Positions 44,437 through 53,597 of a DNA stretch of 64,000 nucleotides are shown here, one piece after another; within the stretch, counting starts at the first letter, position 1, and each line of letters begins with the position of its first letter. Position numbers and translations under genes: made by a program. The stretch covers positions 310,001-374,000 of the forward strand of contig CALUPW010000001.1 in NCBI GenBank assembly GCA_944322785.1, read 5' to 3'. The notes under the pieces were generated by a model that saw only the letters and a list, made by a program, of their open reading frames with translations, made no database searches and had not been told where the DNA came from. The stretch is from Candidatus Gastranaerophilales bacterium. Lineage in GTDB: Bacteria > Cyanobacteriota > Vampirovibrionia > Gastranaerophilales > Gastranaerophilaceae.

Positions 44437-46137
44437 ATGCTGCTGTTTAAATTTAAGCGTCTTAAAATAGTTGAACAAATAGCAATAGTTTTCTTTTTTG
44501 CAGTGCTCATCCCGATGTCGGTAAGCGGTTTTATTATAAACAACGTTAACCAGCATTCAATGCGCTATCAGCTACGGGAATCTGCTGTGCTGATTGCCAA
44601 TATGGTTTCGGATGAAATTGATTTTTTTACGGATACCGTGACCGGAAACATGGAACAGCTTGCGTTTTCGTTAAAATATTTTAAATCCCCTTCTCGTCGG
44701 GCAAAGTATCTTCAAGATGTAAAAGAAAATCTGCAAAATTGCGAAGACCTTGTAATTGCTAAAAATCAGGATGAAGCAAATATAATACGGGACAAAAATA
44801 AATCCGAAAATAAAGCTACAATTGCAGTACCTTTAGAAACCGGCGAAGTCCTTGTCGCAACCTATTCTCTTGTTGAACTTAATGATGAACTTTTCAGTTC
44901 ATTAAAGGATGACAGCAGGCAAATTTATGTCTTGACTGATGACAGCAAGCTTATTGCATCTCACAACTTTACTGATGAGGATTTTAAAAAAACAATCTCT
45001 CTTCTGCCGAAAACTTTAAAACAGGGAAAACCCGTGATTTTCGGGGATGTAAAAAATCAGCCGCTGGTTTACGTATCAAAAACAAATCCCAGAATTACAA
45101 TTATTGTAAATACAACCGAGGATGTTACAAATCGTGCGATTAATGAAAACAGATTGAAAATAATACTTTCAATCATTGCTGCGACTCTTGTTATTCTTTT
45201 TGTAACAGCGCTTTATACATTTTATTTATATATCAATATCCGTCAGCTGTTTAAGGGGATTATTGCCTTATCTAAAGGAAATTACGAGCGTCAAATAAGA
45301 CTTTTGACAACAGCTTTTACCCCTCATGAAATTGTGTTTCTGGCATCGGAATTCAACAGTATGGCGAGTGAAATCCACAAATCTTACAAGCAGTTGAAAA
45401 AGAATAACAAAGAACTTAAACAGCTTAACGATTTTCGTTCAAACCTGATTGATACGGTGAGTCATGAATTGAGAACACCTTTAACAAGTATTCAAGGATA
45501 CACTTCAAGGCTTTTGCGAAACGATATCAAAATTGATGAAGAAACAAGACAAAAATCTCTAAGGATAATCAAGGAGCAATCCGAACGGCTGAAACGCCTG
45601 ATTGAAGACCTTTTGACAATTCCGGATATTGAGGGTATGAGATTAAAAACTATTGTTGAAAGTGTTTATATGCCGGAGGTTCTGGAAACCGCAAGATTTC
45701 TTGTGAAAAATAAAGACAACAAACAAATTGAAATTAATATAGCTGAAGATTTTCCAGATGTTTCAGGCGACAAAAACAGGCTTGAGCAGGTGTTTGTAAA
45801 TTTAATTGAAAATGCGGTCAAATATGCCAGACCTGACTCAATAATTATTGTAGACACAGAAGTTGCGGCAGATAAGGCAAAAATCTTTGTGAAAAACGAT
45901 TGCGATGTAATTCCGCCAAAACAGTTGAAAAAACTATTTGAAAAGTTTGTTCGTCTTGATGATAATACTACAAGAATGACAAGAGGAACAGGTTTGGGAT
46001 TATTTATCGTAAAAGGTCTTGTGGAAGCTATGGGCGGTACAATAGAGCTTCATTCCGATAAAAATATCGGTTTTTGTGCGGAAGTTACGCTAAAATTAGC
46101 AGCATTTGACGGGGCATTAAATGAAACGGGCAATTGA
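44437..46137 (+). CDS. Membrane sensor histidine kinase
   Basis: The protein has two membrane helices (about 12-34 and 245-267) enclosing a periplasmic sensor domain of about 210 residues, cache-like in layout. It then has a HAMP segment, a coiled linker (SYKQLKKNNKELKQLNDF), the HisKA phospho-site VSHELRTPLTSIQGY (His near 343) and an ATPase domain with NLIENAVKYARPD and GTGLGLFIVKGL. It phosphorylates the response regulator just upstream. Its last codons overlap the start of tadA by 17 bases. Confidence 0.94.
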   Translation: MLLFKFKRLKIVEQIAIVFFFAVLIPMSVSGFIINNVNQHSMRYQLRESAVLIANMVSDEIDFFTDTVTGNMEQLAFSLKYFKSPSRRAKYLQDVKENLQNCEDLVIAKNQDEANIIRDKNKSENKATIAVPLETGEVLVATYSLVELNDELFSSLKDDSRQIYVLTDDSKLIASHNFTDEDFKKTISLLPKTLKQGKPVIFGDVKNQPLVYVSKTNPRITIIVNTTEDVTNRAINENRLKIILSIIAATLVILFVTALYTFYLYINIRQLFKGIIALSKGNYERQIRLLTTAFTPHEIVFLASEFNSMASEIHKSYKQLKKNNKELKQLNDFRSNLIDTVSHELRTPLTSIQGYTSRLLRNDIKIDEETRQKSLRIIKEQSERLKRLIEDLLTIPDIEGMRLKTIVESVYMPEVLETARFLVKNKDNKQIEINIAEDFPDVSGDKNRLEQVFVNLIENAVKYARPDSIIIVDTEVAADKAKIFVKNDCDVIPPKQLKKLFEKFVRLDDNTTRMTRGTGLGLFIVKGLVEAMGGTIELHSDKNIGFCAEVTLKLAAFDGALNETGN

Positions 46138-46543
46138 ATTTTTAAAAAAAAATATTTCACCTGATGAAATTCCGGTAGCGGCAATTGTTGTAAAAGACGG
46201 GGATATAATTTCTTCAGCATGCAACAGAAAAGAATTTGAAAAAGATGTAACTTCTCATGCCGAAATTATTGCGTTGCGTTCAGCTGCCCAAAAACTTGGC
46301 AGATGGCGGCTTGACGATTGTGAGATGTATGTTACGCTTGAACCCTGTCCTATGTGTGCCTGGGCAATTTTGCAGTCAAGATTGAGGGCAGTTTATTTTG
46401 GCTCATATGATACAAAATACGGGGCCTTAGGTTCTGTTATTGATTTAAGAAATTTCTCTGGTACAAAACCAAAGGTTTACGGCGGAATTATGGAAAAAGA
46501 ATGTGATGAAATTTTAAAAGAATTTTTTTCGAGGTTAAGATGA
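46121..46543 (+). CDS. tadA: tRNA adenosine(34) deaminase
   Basis: TadA converts A34 to inosine in tRNA-Arg(ACG). The zinc/catalytic motifs are complete: HAEIIAL (His/Glu near 46-48) and EPCPMCAWAI (two Cys near 74-77), with SRLRAVYFGSYD and GALGSVIDL downstream. The 140-residue length is slightly short of the E. coli protein but normal. It overlaps the kinase gene by 17 bases and the following gene by 4, so the whole run is cotranscribed. Confidence 0.94.
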   Translation: MKRAIEFLKKNISPDEIPVAAIVVKDGDIISSACNRKEFEKDVTSHAEIIALRSAAQKLGRWRLDDCEMYVTLEPCPMCAWAILQSRLRAVYFGSYDTKYGALGSVIDLRNFSGTKPKVYGGIMEKECDEILKEFFSRLR

Positions 46544-47319
46544 TTACAAAAGAAAAAATGGATGAACTTGTCAAAAGATATGAAACAGCAAACTTTATAG
46601 GGGCTGATCCGATAAGTATTCCGCACAATTTTAAAACCAAAAAAGATATTGAAATTGCCGGATTTGTCGCATCTCTTGTCGCCTACGGCAGCCGGAAAGT
46701 TTTTCTAAAAAAACTTGATGAGCTTTTTAAAATAGCAGAAAATGAACCGTTAAATTTCATTATGAATTTTGACGCTAAAATTCTTGGAGATTTCAATTAC
46801 AGATTTGGAAAAACATCTGATTTTGCGGAAATTTTTAAAATTTTGAAAGAACTTTATAAAAATGACGGCGGACTGGAGGAACTTTTTAAATACGGATATA
46901 ACCGTTATGAATCTGCAGAAACAGACAGACGTGCCCGTATGTTTTCTGTAGTAACCGATTATTTTTATTCAAGAGCAGGAAAAGGTGCCGGACAGGGATT
47001 TTATTTTATGATTCCCGATGTAAAAAAGGGAGGTGCAATGAAACGGATGTGTATGTATCTTCGCTGGATGGTAAGGAAACCGCCTGTTGATTTCGGAATA
47101 TGGAATTTTATGCCGCAATCTGAGCTGTTGATACCTCTGGATGTTCATGTTGCAAGAGTTTCACGTGAAATGGGATTGCTTTCCCGTAAACAGAATGATT
47201 TTAAAGCTGTTCTTGAACTCACTGAAAATCTCAAAAATTTTGATGCTGAAGATCCTTCCAAATACGATTTTGCGATGTTCGGCTACGGAGTTGATACCGC
47301 TGTTGACAAAAAGATTTAA
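46540..47319 (+). CDS. TIGR02757/DUF2400 family protein
   Basis: The opening IGADPISIPHNFKTKKDIEIAGFVASLVAYGSRKVFL (about 20-55) and MYLRWMVRKPPVDFGIW (about 169-185) with LIPLDVHVARVSREMGLL are the signature of this family of about 260-residue proteins with distant similarity to DNA glycosylase-like helical folds. Function is not established. It overlaps tadA by 4 bases and ends the operon. Confidence 0.9.
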   Translation: MITKEKMDELVKRYETANFIGADPISIPHNFKTKKDIEIAGFVASLVAYGSRKVFLKKLDELFKIAENEPLNFIMNFDAKILGDFNYRFGKTSDFAEIFKILKELYKNDGGLEELFKYGYNRYESAETDRRARMFSVVTDYFYSRAGKGAGQGFYFMIPDVKKGGAMKRMCMYLRWMVRKPPVDFGIWNFMPQSELLIPLDVHVARVSREMGLLSRKQNDFKAVLELTENLKNFDAEDPSKYDFAMFGYGVDTAVDKKI

Positions 47320-47363
47320 AATGTTATGATAATTGTCCGGTTAGGGATAATGAAAGGATTTAT

Positions 47364-47681
47364 ATGAACGGAATTCAGGCAGTTACAGGCAGACTGGCAC
47401 AATTGAGATCGGAAAGAATGCTTTCCTGGTTGACAGGTGATTATAAAGGTTATAAAGCAGCATCAAAAGAGTTTTCAAAACTTGCGTTAAACAATCAAGA
47501 TGCTTTTAAAAATCTGGCGCCGGTTCCGAAAGTTACCGTGCCGTTGTTTTCAAAAACCGGATTAAAAATGATGAAAATATGGTTTCTTGAAAAATTCAGA
47601 ATAAAAACTCCGGAGGAAAAAGCATTTAAAAAAATGGCAGAAAAAGAGGCTGTCAAACGGAAATTTATAAGCAATATTTAA
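47364..47681 (+). CDS. Unknown 105-residue basic protein
   Basis: The protein is basic and helical (LRSERMLSWLTGDYKGYKAASKEFSKLALNNQD, about 14-46; end KKMAEKEAVKRKFISNI). No family is recognised; the start MNGIQAVTGRL recalls the short variable N termini of other unknown proteins in the group. AAAGGATTTAT precedes the ATG. The last 17 bases overlap the convergent mrnC gene. Confidence 0.6.
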   Translation: MNGIQAVTGRLAQLRSERMLSWLTGDYKGYKAASKEFSKLALNNQDAFKNLAPVPKVTVPLFSKTGLKMMKIWFLEKFRIKTPEEKAFKKMAEKEAVKRKFISNI

Positions 47682-48033
47682 GTTTTTCCTCAATTATTGA
47701 GATTATATAATTAAATCTTTCCTTATCGTTCTGATACCACCAGCCGATTAATGTTTCAAAAGCCGTAGCCTGACGGTATTCTCCTTGATTTGAACGTCTG
47801 CCGACAGGAATCGGAAGATTTCGTCCCCGTCTTAAGATATCCTTTTCCTCATCCGTTAAAAATGTTTCAATCTCATCTAAAAGAAAAGCCTGAAAACTAC
47901 CTTTTACTTTGTCCGTCGTAAGTTTGTGGAGTTTCTGTGCATTGTTCGTTAAATAAATAGTCTTTTTTCTTATAAAAAGTTCCCATACGGCATCGCCGAG
48001 GTATGCGTAATTTCGTAAATTCATTTCATCCAT
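47665..48033 (-). CDS. mrnC: Mini-ribonuclease III
   Basis: MrnC trims 23S rRNA precursor ends in those bacteria where it is known. The protein is a single RNase III catalytic domain without a double-stranded RNA-binding domain: LRNYAYLGDAVWELFIRK (about 5-22), then KGSFQAFLLDEI, RRGRNLPIPVGRRSNQGEYRQATAFETLIGWWY (about 69-101), with the catalytic acidic residues. The 122-residue length fits. It is a single minus-strand gene, convergent with an unknown gene. Confidence 0.92.
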   Translation of the reverse strand: MDEMNLRNYAYLGDAVWELFIRKKTIYLTNNAQKLHKLTTDKVKGSFQAFLLDEIETFLTDEEKDILRRGRNLPIPVGRRSNQGEYRQATAFETLIGWWYQNDKERFNYIISIIEEKLKYCL

Positions 48034-48109
48034 AACTTCAGTTTACAACAAATATATTGAAAAAATTTCACCTCTATGCGAAAATCCTGATATTGATAAG
48101 GAAGAATTT

Positions 48110-48730
48110 ATGATTAAAAAAGTTTTTATATCGGTGATACTTGTTTTTGCAGGCATAAATATTTGTCAGGCAGAAATGATTATGCCTTCTCAAAGTATTG
48201 AAAATGAAGTTCTGGAAGTTGAACGCCCCAGTCAGGCTTACAACATGATGTCCAGAATAAAAAAGGACAGAAATACGATTTATAATGTTTTAAATTTAAC
48301 TCCCGACCAGATTTGTAAAATGACGGAAATTGAGCAGGAAAGGTATAAAGAAATTGTGCCTGTTGTTGAATGTTTGATGCAGAAAAAAAGTGAGATTAAA
48401 CAATTAAAAGAAGAAGGCGCTTCAAAAAGCAAAATATCTGCAGCAGAGAGAGAAGCCGACAAACTTGAAAGCAAAGTTAAAAAAATAGGAAACAAATACG
48501 ATAAACAGTTTGAAAAAATTCTTAATAAAGAACAAAAAAGCAAATATAAAATGATTCAAAAACTCAGATATGAGGATTTGAAAAAACTAAAAAAGATTGA
48601 CAAATACGGGCGAAAAGAATCCGATTTAAGGCCATTCGGCTGTAAAATAAGCCAGCCTGCATATTTGGAACAATTAAACAAGGAGCGTTCGTTTAAAAAT
48701 AAATGCCGCAGCTTTTTTAAAAAGAATTAA
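48110..48730 (+). CDS. Secreted CpxP/Spy-like helical protein
   Basis: A signal peptide is visible (MIKKVFISVILVFAGINICQAEM, cut near 21). The mature part is helical and highly charged. It has LNLTPDQICKMTEIEQERY (about 63-81) and, later, ILNKEQKSKYKMIQKLRYED, two spaced LTxxQ-like motifs as in the periplasmic chaperone family of CpxP and Spy. A lysine-rich tail ends the protein. The role may be a periplasmic chaperone or stress sensor; this is family inference. It is a single gene. Confidence 0.7.
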   Translation: MIKKVFISVILVFAGINICQAEMIMPSQSIENEVLEVERPSQAYNMMSRIKKDRNTIYNVLNLTPDQICKMTEIEQERYKEIVPVVECLMQKKSEIKQLKEEGASKSKISAAEREADKLESKVKKIGNKYDKQFEKILNKEQKSKYKMIQKLRYEDLKKLKKIDKYGRKESDLRPFGCKISQPAYLEQLNKERSFKNKCRSFFKKN

Positions 48731-48766
48731 CTTGTCTGCATGCCAAAAATTTGATACAATTCGTTT

Positions 48767-49585
48767 ATGAACGATATTATTGAAAGTTTAAAAGAAATCG
48801 GACTAAACGGATATGAGGCGAAAGTTTATGTTGCGCTTTTGAAGAAGTATCCGGCAACCGGATATGAAATCAGCAAACTGGCAGATATTCCGCAGTCACG
48901 TGCGTATGATACGTTAAAAGCATTAGAAAATTCACAGATTGTCATGAGTTCTAATTCAAAGCCCGTAACCTACACGCCAATCCGTCCGAAAGAACTTACC
49001 AAACGCTACAAACGAAAGATTACATCAACTCTTGATTTTCTTGAAAAGAAACTGCCGAATGTAAAAGAGGATTATACGGAACCTATTTTGGCGGTTAGCG
49101 GAAGCAGTGAAATAAGAGAAAAAGTAATTGAAATTATAAAAAATGCAAAAAAAGAAATCTATCTGGAAGTTTGGTCACAGGATTTTAAATATATAGAAAA
49201 CGAGCTTCTGGACGGGTATAACCGCGGGCTTGATATCAAAATCGTCGGATATGACAATTTTGAATGCATGTTCGGGACGGTTTTCAAACATTCTGGCGCA
49301 CGGGAGATAGAACATTCTCTTGGCGGGCGGATGATTTTTATTACGGCAGACAATAATGAGGGACTTTTCGGTAAAATCGAATCAAAAAAACATGAACATA
49401 TTACGTCAATCTGGACAAAAAATGAGGATATTGTATTTTTGATAAAGGAATTTATTGTGCATGATATGTATTTGATTGATATAGAAGAACATTTTCCCGA
49501 ACAGTTGAGATATTTTTACGGCAAAGGCTGGAAAAAATTGAAAGATAAAGTTTTGAGTTTTGACGCTCAATATAAAATACACTAA
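48767..49585 (+). CDS. TrmB-family transcriptional regulator
   Basis: The N-terminal winged helix (about 1-75) has LKEIGLNGYEAKVYVALLKKYPATGYEISKLADIPQSRAYDTLKALE, characteristic of TrmB. The C-terminal part (about 105-260) is a phospholipase-D-like fold used as an effector-binding domain (AVSGSSEIREKVIEIIKNAKKEIYLEVWSQ). TrmB proteins often bind sugars and regulate transport or central metabolism; no target is visible. It is 36 bases after the CpxP-like gene and may be read with it. Confidence 0.9.
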   Translation: MNDIIESLKEIGLNGYEAKVYVALLKKYPATGYEISKLADIPQSRAYDTLKALENSQIVMSSNSKPVTYTPIRPKELTKRYKRKITSTLDFLEKKLPNVKEDYTEPILAVSGSSEIREKVIEIIKNAKKEIYLEVWSQDFKYIENELLDGYNRGLDIKIVGYDNFECMFGTVFKHSGAREIEHSLGGRMIFITADNNEGLFGKIESKKHEHITSIWTKNEDIVFLIKEFIVHDMYLIDIEEHFPEQLRYFYGKGWKKLKDKVLSFDAQYKIH

Positions 49586-49683
49586 AAAATTAACAAATTT
49601 TTACTTTCAAAAAAATATTGTAGGATTATAATAAAAAATATAAAGAACAATAATATTTTGGGAACAGGGGACATAAAAACAAT

Positions 49684-50304
49684 ATGGAAGGTTACAGTTT
49701 CGAACTTATAACAGGGCCGATGAGCTGCGGCAAAACCGAGGAACTTTTAAGACGGGTGCGCCGTTGTATAATTGCAAAGAAAAAAGTTAAAGTTATATCA
49801 CCTGATGTCGATACACGCACAAAAGGTGATTATATAGAATCCAGAAACGGCTTGTGGCTTGATGCAATAAAAGTTAAACATTCCGTCCAGATTTTGAGTC
49901 TGGTAAAACCGGACGATGAAGTTGTTGCAATTGATGAACTGCAGTTTTTTGATGCAAATATTACAAAAGTAATTTCAAAACTCATGGACGATGGCAAAAA
50001 AGTTATCGGAACCGGACTTGAACTTGATTTTAAAGCAGAACCGTTCGGAGCAATGCCTGAACTTCTCTGTCTTGCAACTTCAGTTGATAAACTCCATGCC
50101 GTTTGCATGAAATGCGGATGCGAGCATGCAACAAGAACTCAAAGACTTATTGACGGCAAACCTGCGGATAAAAGTTCTCCGCTCATTATGATTGGCGGGG
50201 ATGAAACTTATGAAGCAAGGTGTGTAAAATGTTATGAACTGCCTGACAAAAACCATGAAAAAGCAAAATCAGTTTTAAAAGTTTTGCCGTTCGGGCACAG
50301 ATAA
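49684..50304 (+). CDS. tdk: Thymidine kinase
   Basis: Tdk phosphorylates thymidine with ATP. The P-loop GPMSCGKTEELL is at about 11-22, the Walker B-like VVAIDELQFFD at about 80-90, and GLELDFKAEPFG follows. A zinc site is formed by CMKCGCEHA (about 142-150) and CVKCYE (about 180-185). The 206-residue length is that of type II bacterial enzymes. It stands alone. Confidence 0.95.
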   Translation: MEGYSFELITGPMSCGKTEELLRRVRRCIIAKKKVKVISPDVDTRTKGDYIESRNGLWLDAIKVKHSVQILSLVKPDDEVVAIDELQFFDANITKVISKLMDDGKKVIGTGLELDFKAEPFGAMPELLCLATSVDKLHAVCMKCGCEHATRTQRLIDGKPADKSSPLIMIGGDETYEARCVKCYELPDKNHEKAKSVLKVLPFGHR

Positions 50305-50389
50305 AAATAATTTATTTATTTATTATAATCCGGTTCAAGCTGGTTTAAATAAAGGATGATTTTTTTTGTGAAATCATTATAATTGTGGT

Positions 50390-51028
50390 ATGAAAAAGTC
50401 CTTAATTCTGATACTGGCTTTAATTTTTTCAACAACAAATGCCTTTGCATTTTTCGGGAAAGATGACAAAATTGATACCGAAGGTAAAGGTTATCTCGGC
50501 ACTTTGCCAAATCTCACAAAGCAGTATGAAATATCAGAACCGGCAGAAGGTACTCCGATTTTTGACAAAACGCAGCAGTTTCATTCGGTTAATGAATTAA
50601 AGCCGATACCGAGAGAAGATCCTTCGTTTGTAAATATTATCTTAAAGCCCGACAAGACAAGTGAATATGTAAATGATTTAAATGAATTTATTTTGATGCT
50701 GGAAAAAATTTACGATTCTATTGAAAATCGGGAGGATGTTCAAAAATTTGCGGCAAAAGTATATTTCTTCAACAAAAATGCCGATTATTTCCGTGACAAA
50801 TATGCAAACAAACCGGAAAGTTATTTTATCAGTTATCAAAGACTTCTGGAATTGAGTTTACGAGCAAATACCGTTTCAAATCTCCGTACCGAAGCCGAAA
50901 AATACAAAGCATATCTTGCCTATTCAAATTCCGGCAGAATTTATAATGCCGAAAATATTGACCTGCAGCTTGAATATCTCAAAAATGAGATTGAATCGGT
51001 CATTGTCATTTTAAAAGAAGTCGAATAA
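50390..51028 (+). CDS. Secreted protein of unknown function (212 aa)
   Basis: A signal peptide is clear (MKKSLILILALIFSTTNAFAFFG, cut near 20). The mature part is hydrophilic and mostly helical beyond residue 85 (YVNDLNEFILMLEKIYDSIENREDV). No family is recognised. It is a single gene convergent with a minus-strand unit. Confidence 0.65.
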   Translation: MKKSLILILALIFSTTNAFAFFGKDDKIDTEGKGYLGTLPNLTKQYEISEPAEGTPIFDKTQQFHSVNELKPIPREDPSFVNIILKPDKTSEYVNDLNEFILMLEKIYDSIENREDVQKFAAKVYFFNKNADYFRDKYANKPESYFISYQRLLELSLRANTVSNLRTEAEKYKAYLAYSNSGRIYNAENIDLQLEYLKNEIESVIVILKEVE

Positions 51029-51043
51029 CAAATTTTTTTCAAT

Positions 51044-51454
51044 TTATTTTTCTTCAACTTGTTTGTTTAATAACTGGAATTTATACTCAAAACTCTTTTT
51101 TTCAAAAAAGTTTGCACAGATTTTATCAAGATTTTCTCTCTGTTTGGTTTGAAAATTCAATTTGTCATTACCTGTCATAAAATATAAATTAAAATCATAT
51201 GCATAAATTACATCTTGATCTTTCACATCTTTTTTATAAATTGTTTCAATGTTGCATTGCATAACGTCTTTGAATTTAAAAGATGTTTCATCTGTAATAT
51301 TTCCGAATCCGCTCTGTTTGCTGTAGGTGCATTCTCCCGCAGCAGAATCACATGAAACTATAATATAATTCCGGTTGTAGATTTCTGCTGTAAAAATTGC
51401 TGCTACAATAGCCAGCAAAATAATTGATATGATAATAACAGTTCTTTTAGTCAT
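51044..51454 (-). CDS. Single-span membrane protein coupled to the solute-binding lipoprotein
   Basis: An N-terminal membrane helix (about 6-22; VIIISIILLAIVAAIFTA) is followed by a periplasmic-looking domain of about 110 residues with four cysteines (SCDSAAGECTYS, MQCNIE, KICANF) and many lysines. No family is recognised. The ATG overlaps the stop of the upstream gene (TAATG), so the two are translationally coupled. I prefer this start to the longer 51469 start. Confidence 0.65.
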   Translation of the reverse strand: MTKRTVIIISIILLAIVAAIFTAEIYNRNYIIVSCDSAAGECTYSKQSGFGNITDETSFKFKDVMQCNIETIYKKDVKDQDVIYAYDFNLYFMTGNDKLNFQTKQRENLDKICANFFEKKSFEYKFQLLNKQVEEK

Positions 51455-52236
51455 TAGTTTAATCCCCATTTGTGTTGAAGTCTGGATAATTTTCCCGTAC
51501 GGGCGTATTCTTTAAGAAAGAAGTTCGTATATTCACGAAGGCTTTCGGTATCTTTTCCTTTTCTGAATGCAATAGCGTAAGGTTCAACCGAATACCTTCC
51601 GGGTAAAATTTTAAAATATTTGTCGTTATAAACATAGTCTAAAAGAATTGAATCATCGGCAATTATTGCAACTGCAAGACCGTCTTTTAATGCTTTGACG
51701 GCATCGTCATAGTTTCTGTAACCCATTATTGTCGAATCCGGAAGTTCGTTGCGGACATTCAGTTCGCTTGTGGAGCCGTAAACAATAATTACACGTTTTC
51801 CGTTTAATTCTTTTAATGTTGTAATTTTACTCCAGTGCGGAACCATTATAGCCTGACCGGATTCATAGTAAGGAATGGAAAAGTCCATTAGTTTTGAGCG
51901 GTTTTCGGTTATTGACATTGTGGCAATCAGGCAGTCTACTTTTCCTGAATTTAAGTATGCAATACGGTTCTGAGCGGTTACAGGAACATATTCGACTGCA
52001 TTTGCATATCTGTTTACAAGATAGAGTGCAAGTTCTGAACCTAAATCCACATCAAATCCATAGTTATACCCGTCCTGTCCTATAAAGCCGAATGGTTTTG
52101 CATCTGTTCTTACTCCTACAATAAGTTTTTTTCGTTTTAATACTGCGCCAAGAGTTCCGGGAGTTTTGTCGTTTTGACCGCAGCCGCACAAAAAAATACT
52201 CATGAACAAAAATATGCAAGCTATTTTTTTAAACAT
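51454..52236 (-). CDS. Amino-acid-type ABC transporter solute-binding lipoprotein
   Basis: A lipobox is present (FLFMSIFLCGCGQND, lipid cysteine near 18-20). The mature protein is a type II periplasmic binding fold: LIVGVRTDAKPFGF, YNYGFDVDLGSELALYL, DCLIATMSITENRSKLMDFSIPYYESGQAIMV and VIIVYGSTSELNV. This is the family that binds polar amino acids. No permease or ATPase gene is beside it, so its transporter is elsewhere or it acts as a sensor. The gene downstream is coupled to it. Confidence 0.9.
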   Translation of the reverse strand: MFKKIACIFLFMSIFLCGCGQNDKTPGTLGAVLKRKKLIVGVRTDAKPFGFIGQDGYNYGFDVDLGSELALYLVNRYANAVEYVPVTAQNRIAYLNSGKVDCLIATMSITENRSKLMDFSIPYYESGQAIMVPHWSKITTLKELNGKRVIIVYGSTSELNVRNELPDSTIMGYRNYDDAVKALKDGLAVAIIADDSILLDYVYNDKYFKILPGRYSVEPYAIAFRKGKDTESLREYTNFFLKEYARTGKLSRLQHKWGLN

Positions 52237-52339
52237 AAACTTTCCTTCTTATTTATAAAATAATAATGTAGCGGAGTTTAAAAGTCAATAATTTAAAGAT
52301 AGAAATTATATACAAGTTTACACCAAACAATATTGAAGT

Positions 52340-52402
52340 CGTCACCCTGAACTAGTTTCAGGGTCGTGTTGTTGATAGATGCTGAAACAAGTTCAGCATG
52401 AC
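52340..52402. repeat. Composite palindrome, CGTCA/TGACG family (intergenic copy)
   Basis: CGTC, ACCCTGAA-ctagt-TTCAGGGT, a GATAG-containing spacer, hairpin ATGCTGAA-acaag-TTCAGCAT, GAC. It is the same architecture as the units inside the pilin leaders, here between two minus-strand genes and outside any protein, which shows that the units are dispersed elements. Confidence 0.8.
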
Positions 52403-52460
52403 AATGTTACACTTAATTTAGTATAAACGGCTATATAAATCCCTTAAAGTTTTGATATTT

Positions 52461-52491
52461 AAAAAGCTCCATTTTATTTATGGAGCTTTTT
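52461..52491 (-). terminator. Terminator of dnaG-rpoD
   Basis: AAAAAGCTCCA and TGGAGCTTTTT form an 11-bp stem with a TTTTATTTA loop, 6 bases beyond the rpoD stop; T follow on the minus strand. Confidence 0.85.
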
Positions 52492-52496
52492 AAAAC

Positions 52497-53597
52497 TTAT
52501 GATTCTACATATTCACGTAATCTTTTGCTTCTGTTCGGGTGACGTAGTTTTCTTAAAGCTTTAGCTTCAATTTGTCTGATACGTTCACGAGTAACGCCGA
52601 AAAGCTGTCCTACTTCTTCTAATGTTCTCTGGCGTCCGTCATCCATTCCGAAACGAAGTCTTAAAACATCACGTTCACGCGGAGATAATGTGCATAAAAC
52701 TTCTGCCAGATCTTCACGCAAAAGTTCTGATGCTACTGTTTTAATAGGTGCATCTGCTTCTTTGTCTTCTATAAAATCGCCCAAACGGCTGTCTTCTTCC
52801 TTCCCGATAGGGGTTTCAAGAGAAAGAGGCTCCTGTGCAATCTTGATTATTTCACGAAGTTTCGGAATTGAAACATTCATTTCAATTGCAAGTTCATCTT
52901 CGGTCGGTTTTCTTGAAAGTTCCTGAGCAAGACGGCGGGTTACTTTTTTCAACTTGTTGATAGTTTCAACCATGTGAACAGGAATACGAATTGTTCTTGC
53001 CTGATCAGCGATTGCTCTTGTAATTGCTTGTCTAATCCACCATGTTGCATAAGTTGAGAATTTAAATCCTCTTTCATGGTCAAATTTTTCTGCTGCACGG
53101 ATTAAACCAAGGTTTCCTTCCTGAATAAGGTCTAAAAAGAGCATTCCGCGACCGACGTATTTTTTTGCGATTGAAACAACAAGACGCAAGTTTGCCTGTA
53201 CAAGTTTTCTTTTTGCAATTGCACCGGGAGTTCCGCCTTCCAGAATTTTTCTTGCAAGTTCGATTTCTTCGTTTGCGGAAAGAAGTTTGATACGCCCGAT
53301 TTCTCTTAAATAAAGTCTTACCGGATCATCAACCGCAATTCCTTTAGGCAATTCAAAATCGTTTTGATTTTCTTCCTCAGTTGAATTCATCATATAGATG
53401 TCATCAAGGTTCATTTTGTTATCAATTTTTGCAGTTACAATATCTTCAATATTGTCTGTGCTGATATCCATATTAATGTAATTTACATCATCATGTTCAT
53501 TGTCAAGTGAAGAATCCTCGTCAATGTCAGGAATGTTTAAATTATCATCTTCCAAAATGCTGACAATTGAGGAGTTTGGTTGTCTTTTTTTAGTCAT
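52497..53597 (-). CDS. rpoD: Primary RNA polymerase sigma factor
   Basis: Sigma-70 regions are present in order. Region 1.2 is [22 protein letters not shown] (about 85-106), region 2 is [36 protein letters not shown] with [18 protein letters not shown] (about 130-195), then region 3. Region 4 is [48 protein letters not shown] (about 305-352). At 366 residues and with an acidic N terminus it fits the housekeeping factor. It overlaps dnaG by 8 bases, the classic dnaG-rpoD order. Confidence 0.95.
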   Translation of the reverse strand: MTKKRQPNSSIVSILEDDNLNIPDIDEDSSLDNEHDDVNYINMDISTDNIEDIVTAKIDNKMNLDDIYMMNSTEEENQNDFELPKGIAVDDPVRLYLREIGRIKLLSANEEIELARKILEGGTPGAIAKRKLVQANLRLVVSIAKKYVGRGMLFLDLIQEGNLGLIRAAEKFDHERGFKFSTYATWWIRQAITRAIADQARTIRIPVHMVETINKLKKVTRRLAQELSRKPTEDELAIEMNVSIPKLREIIKIAQEPLSLETPIGKEEDSRLGDFIEDKEADAPIKTVASELLREDLAEVLCTLSPRERDVLRLRFGMDDGRQRTLEEVGQLFGVTRERIRQIEAKALRKLRHPNRSKRLREYVES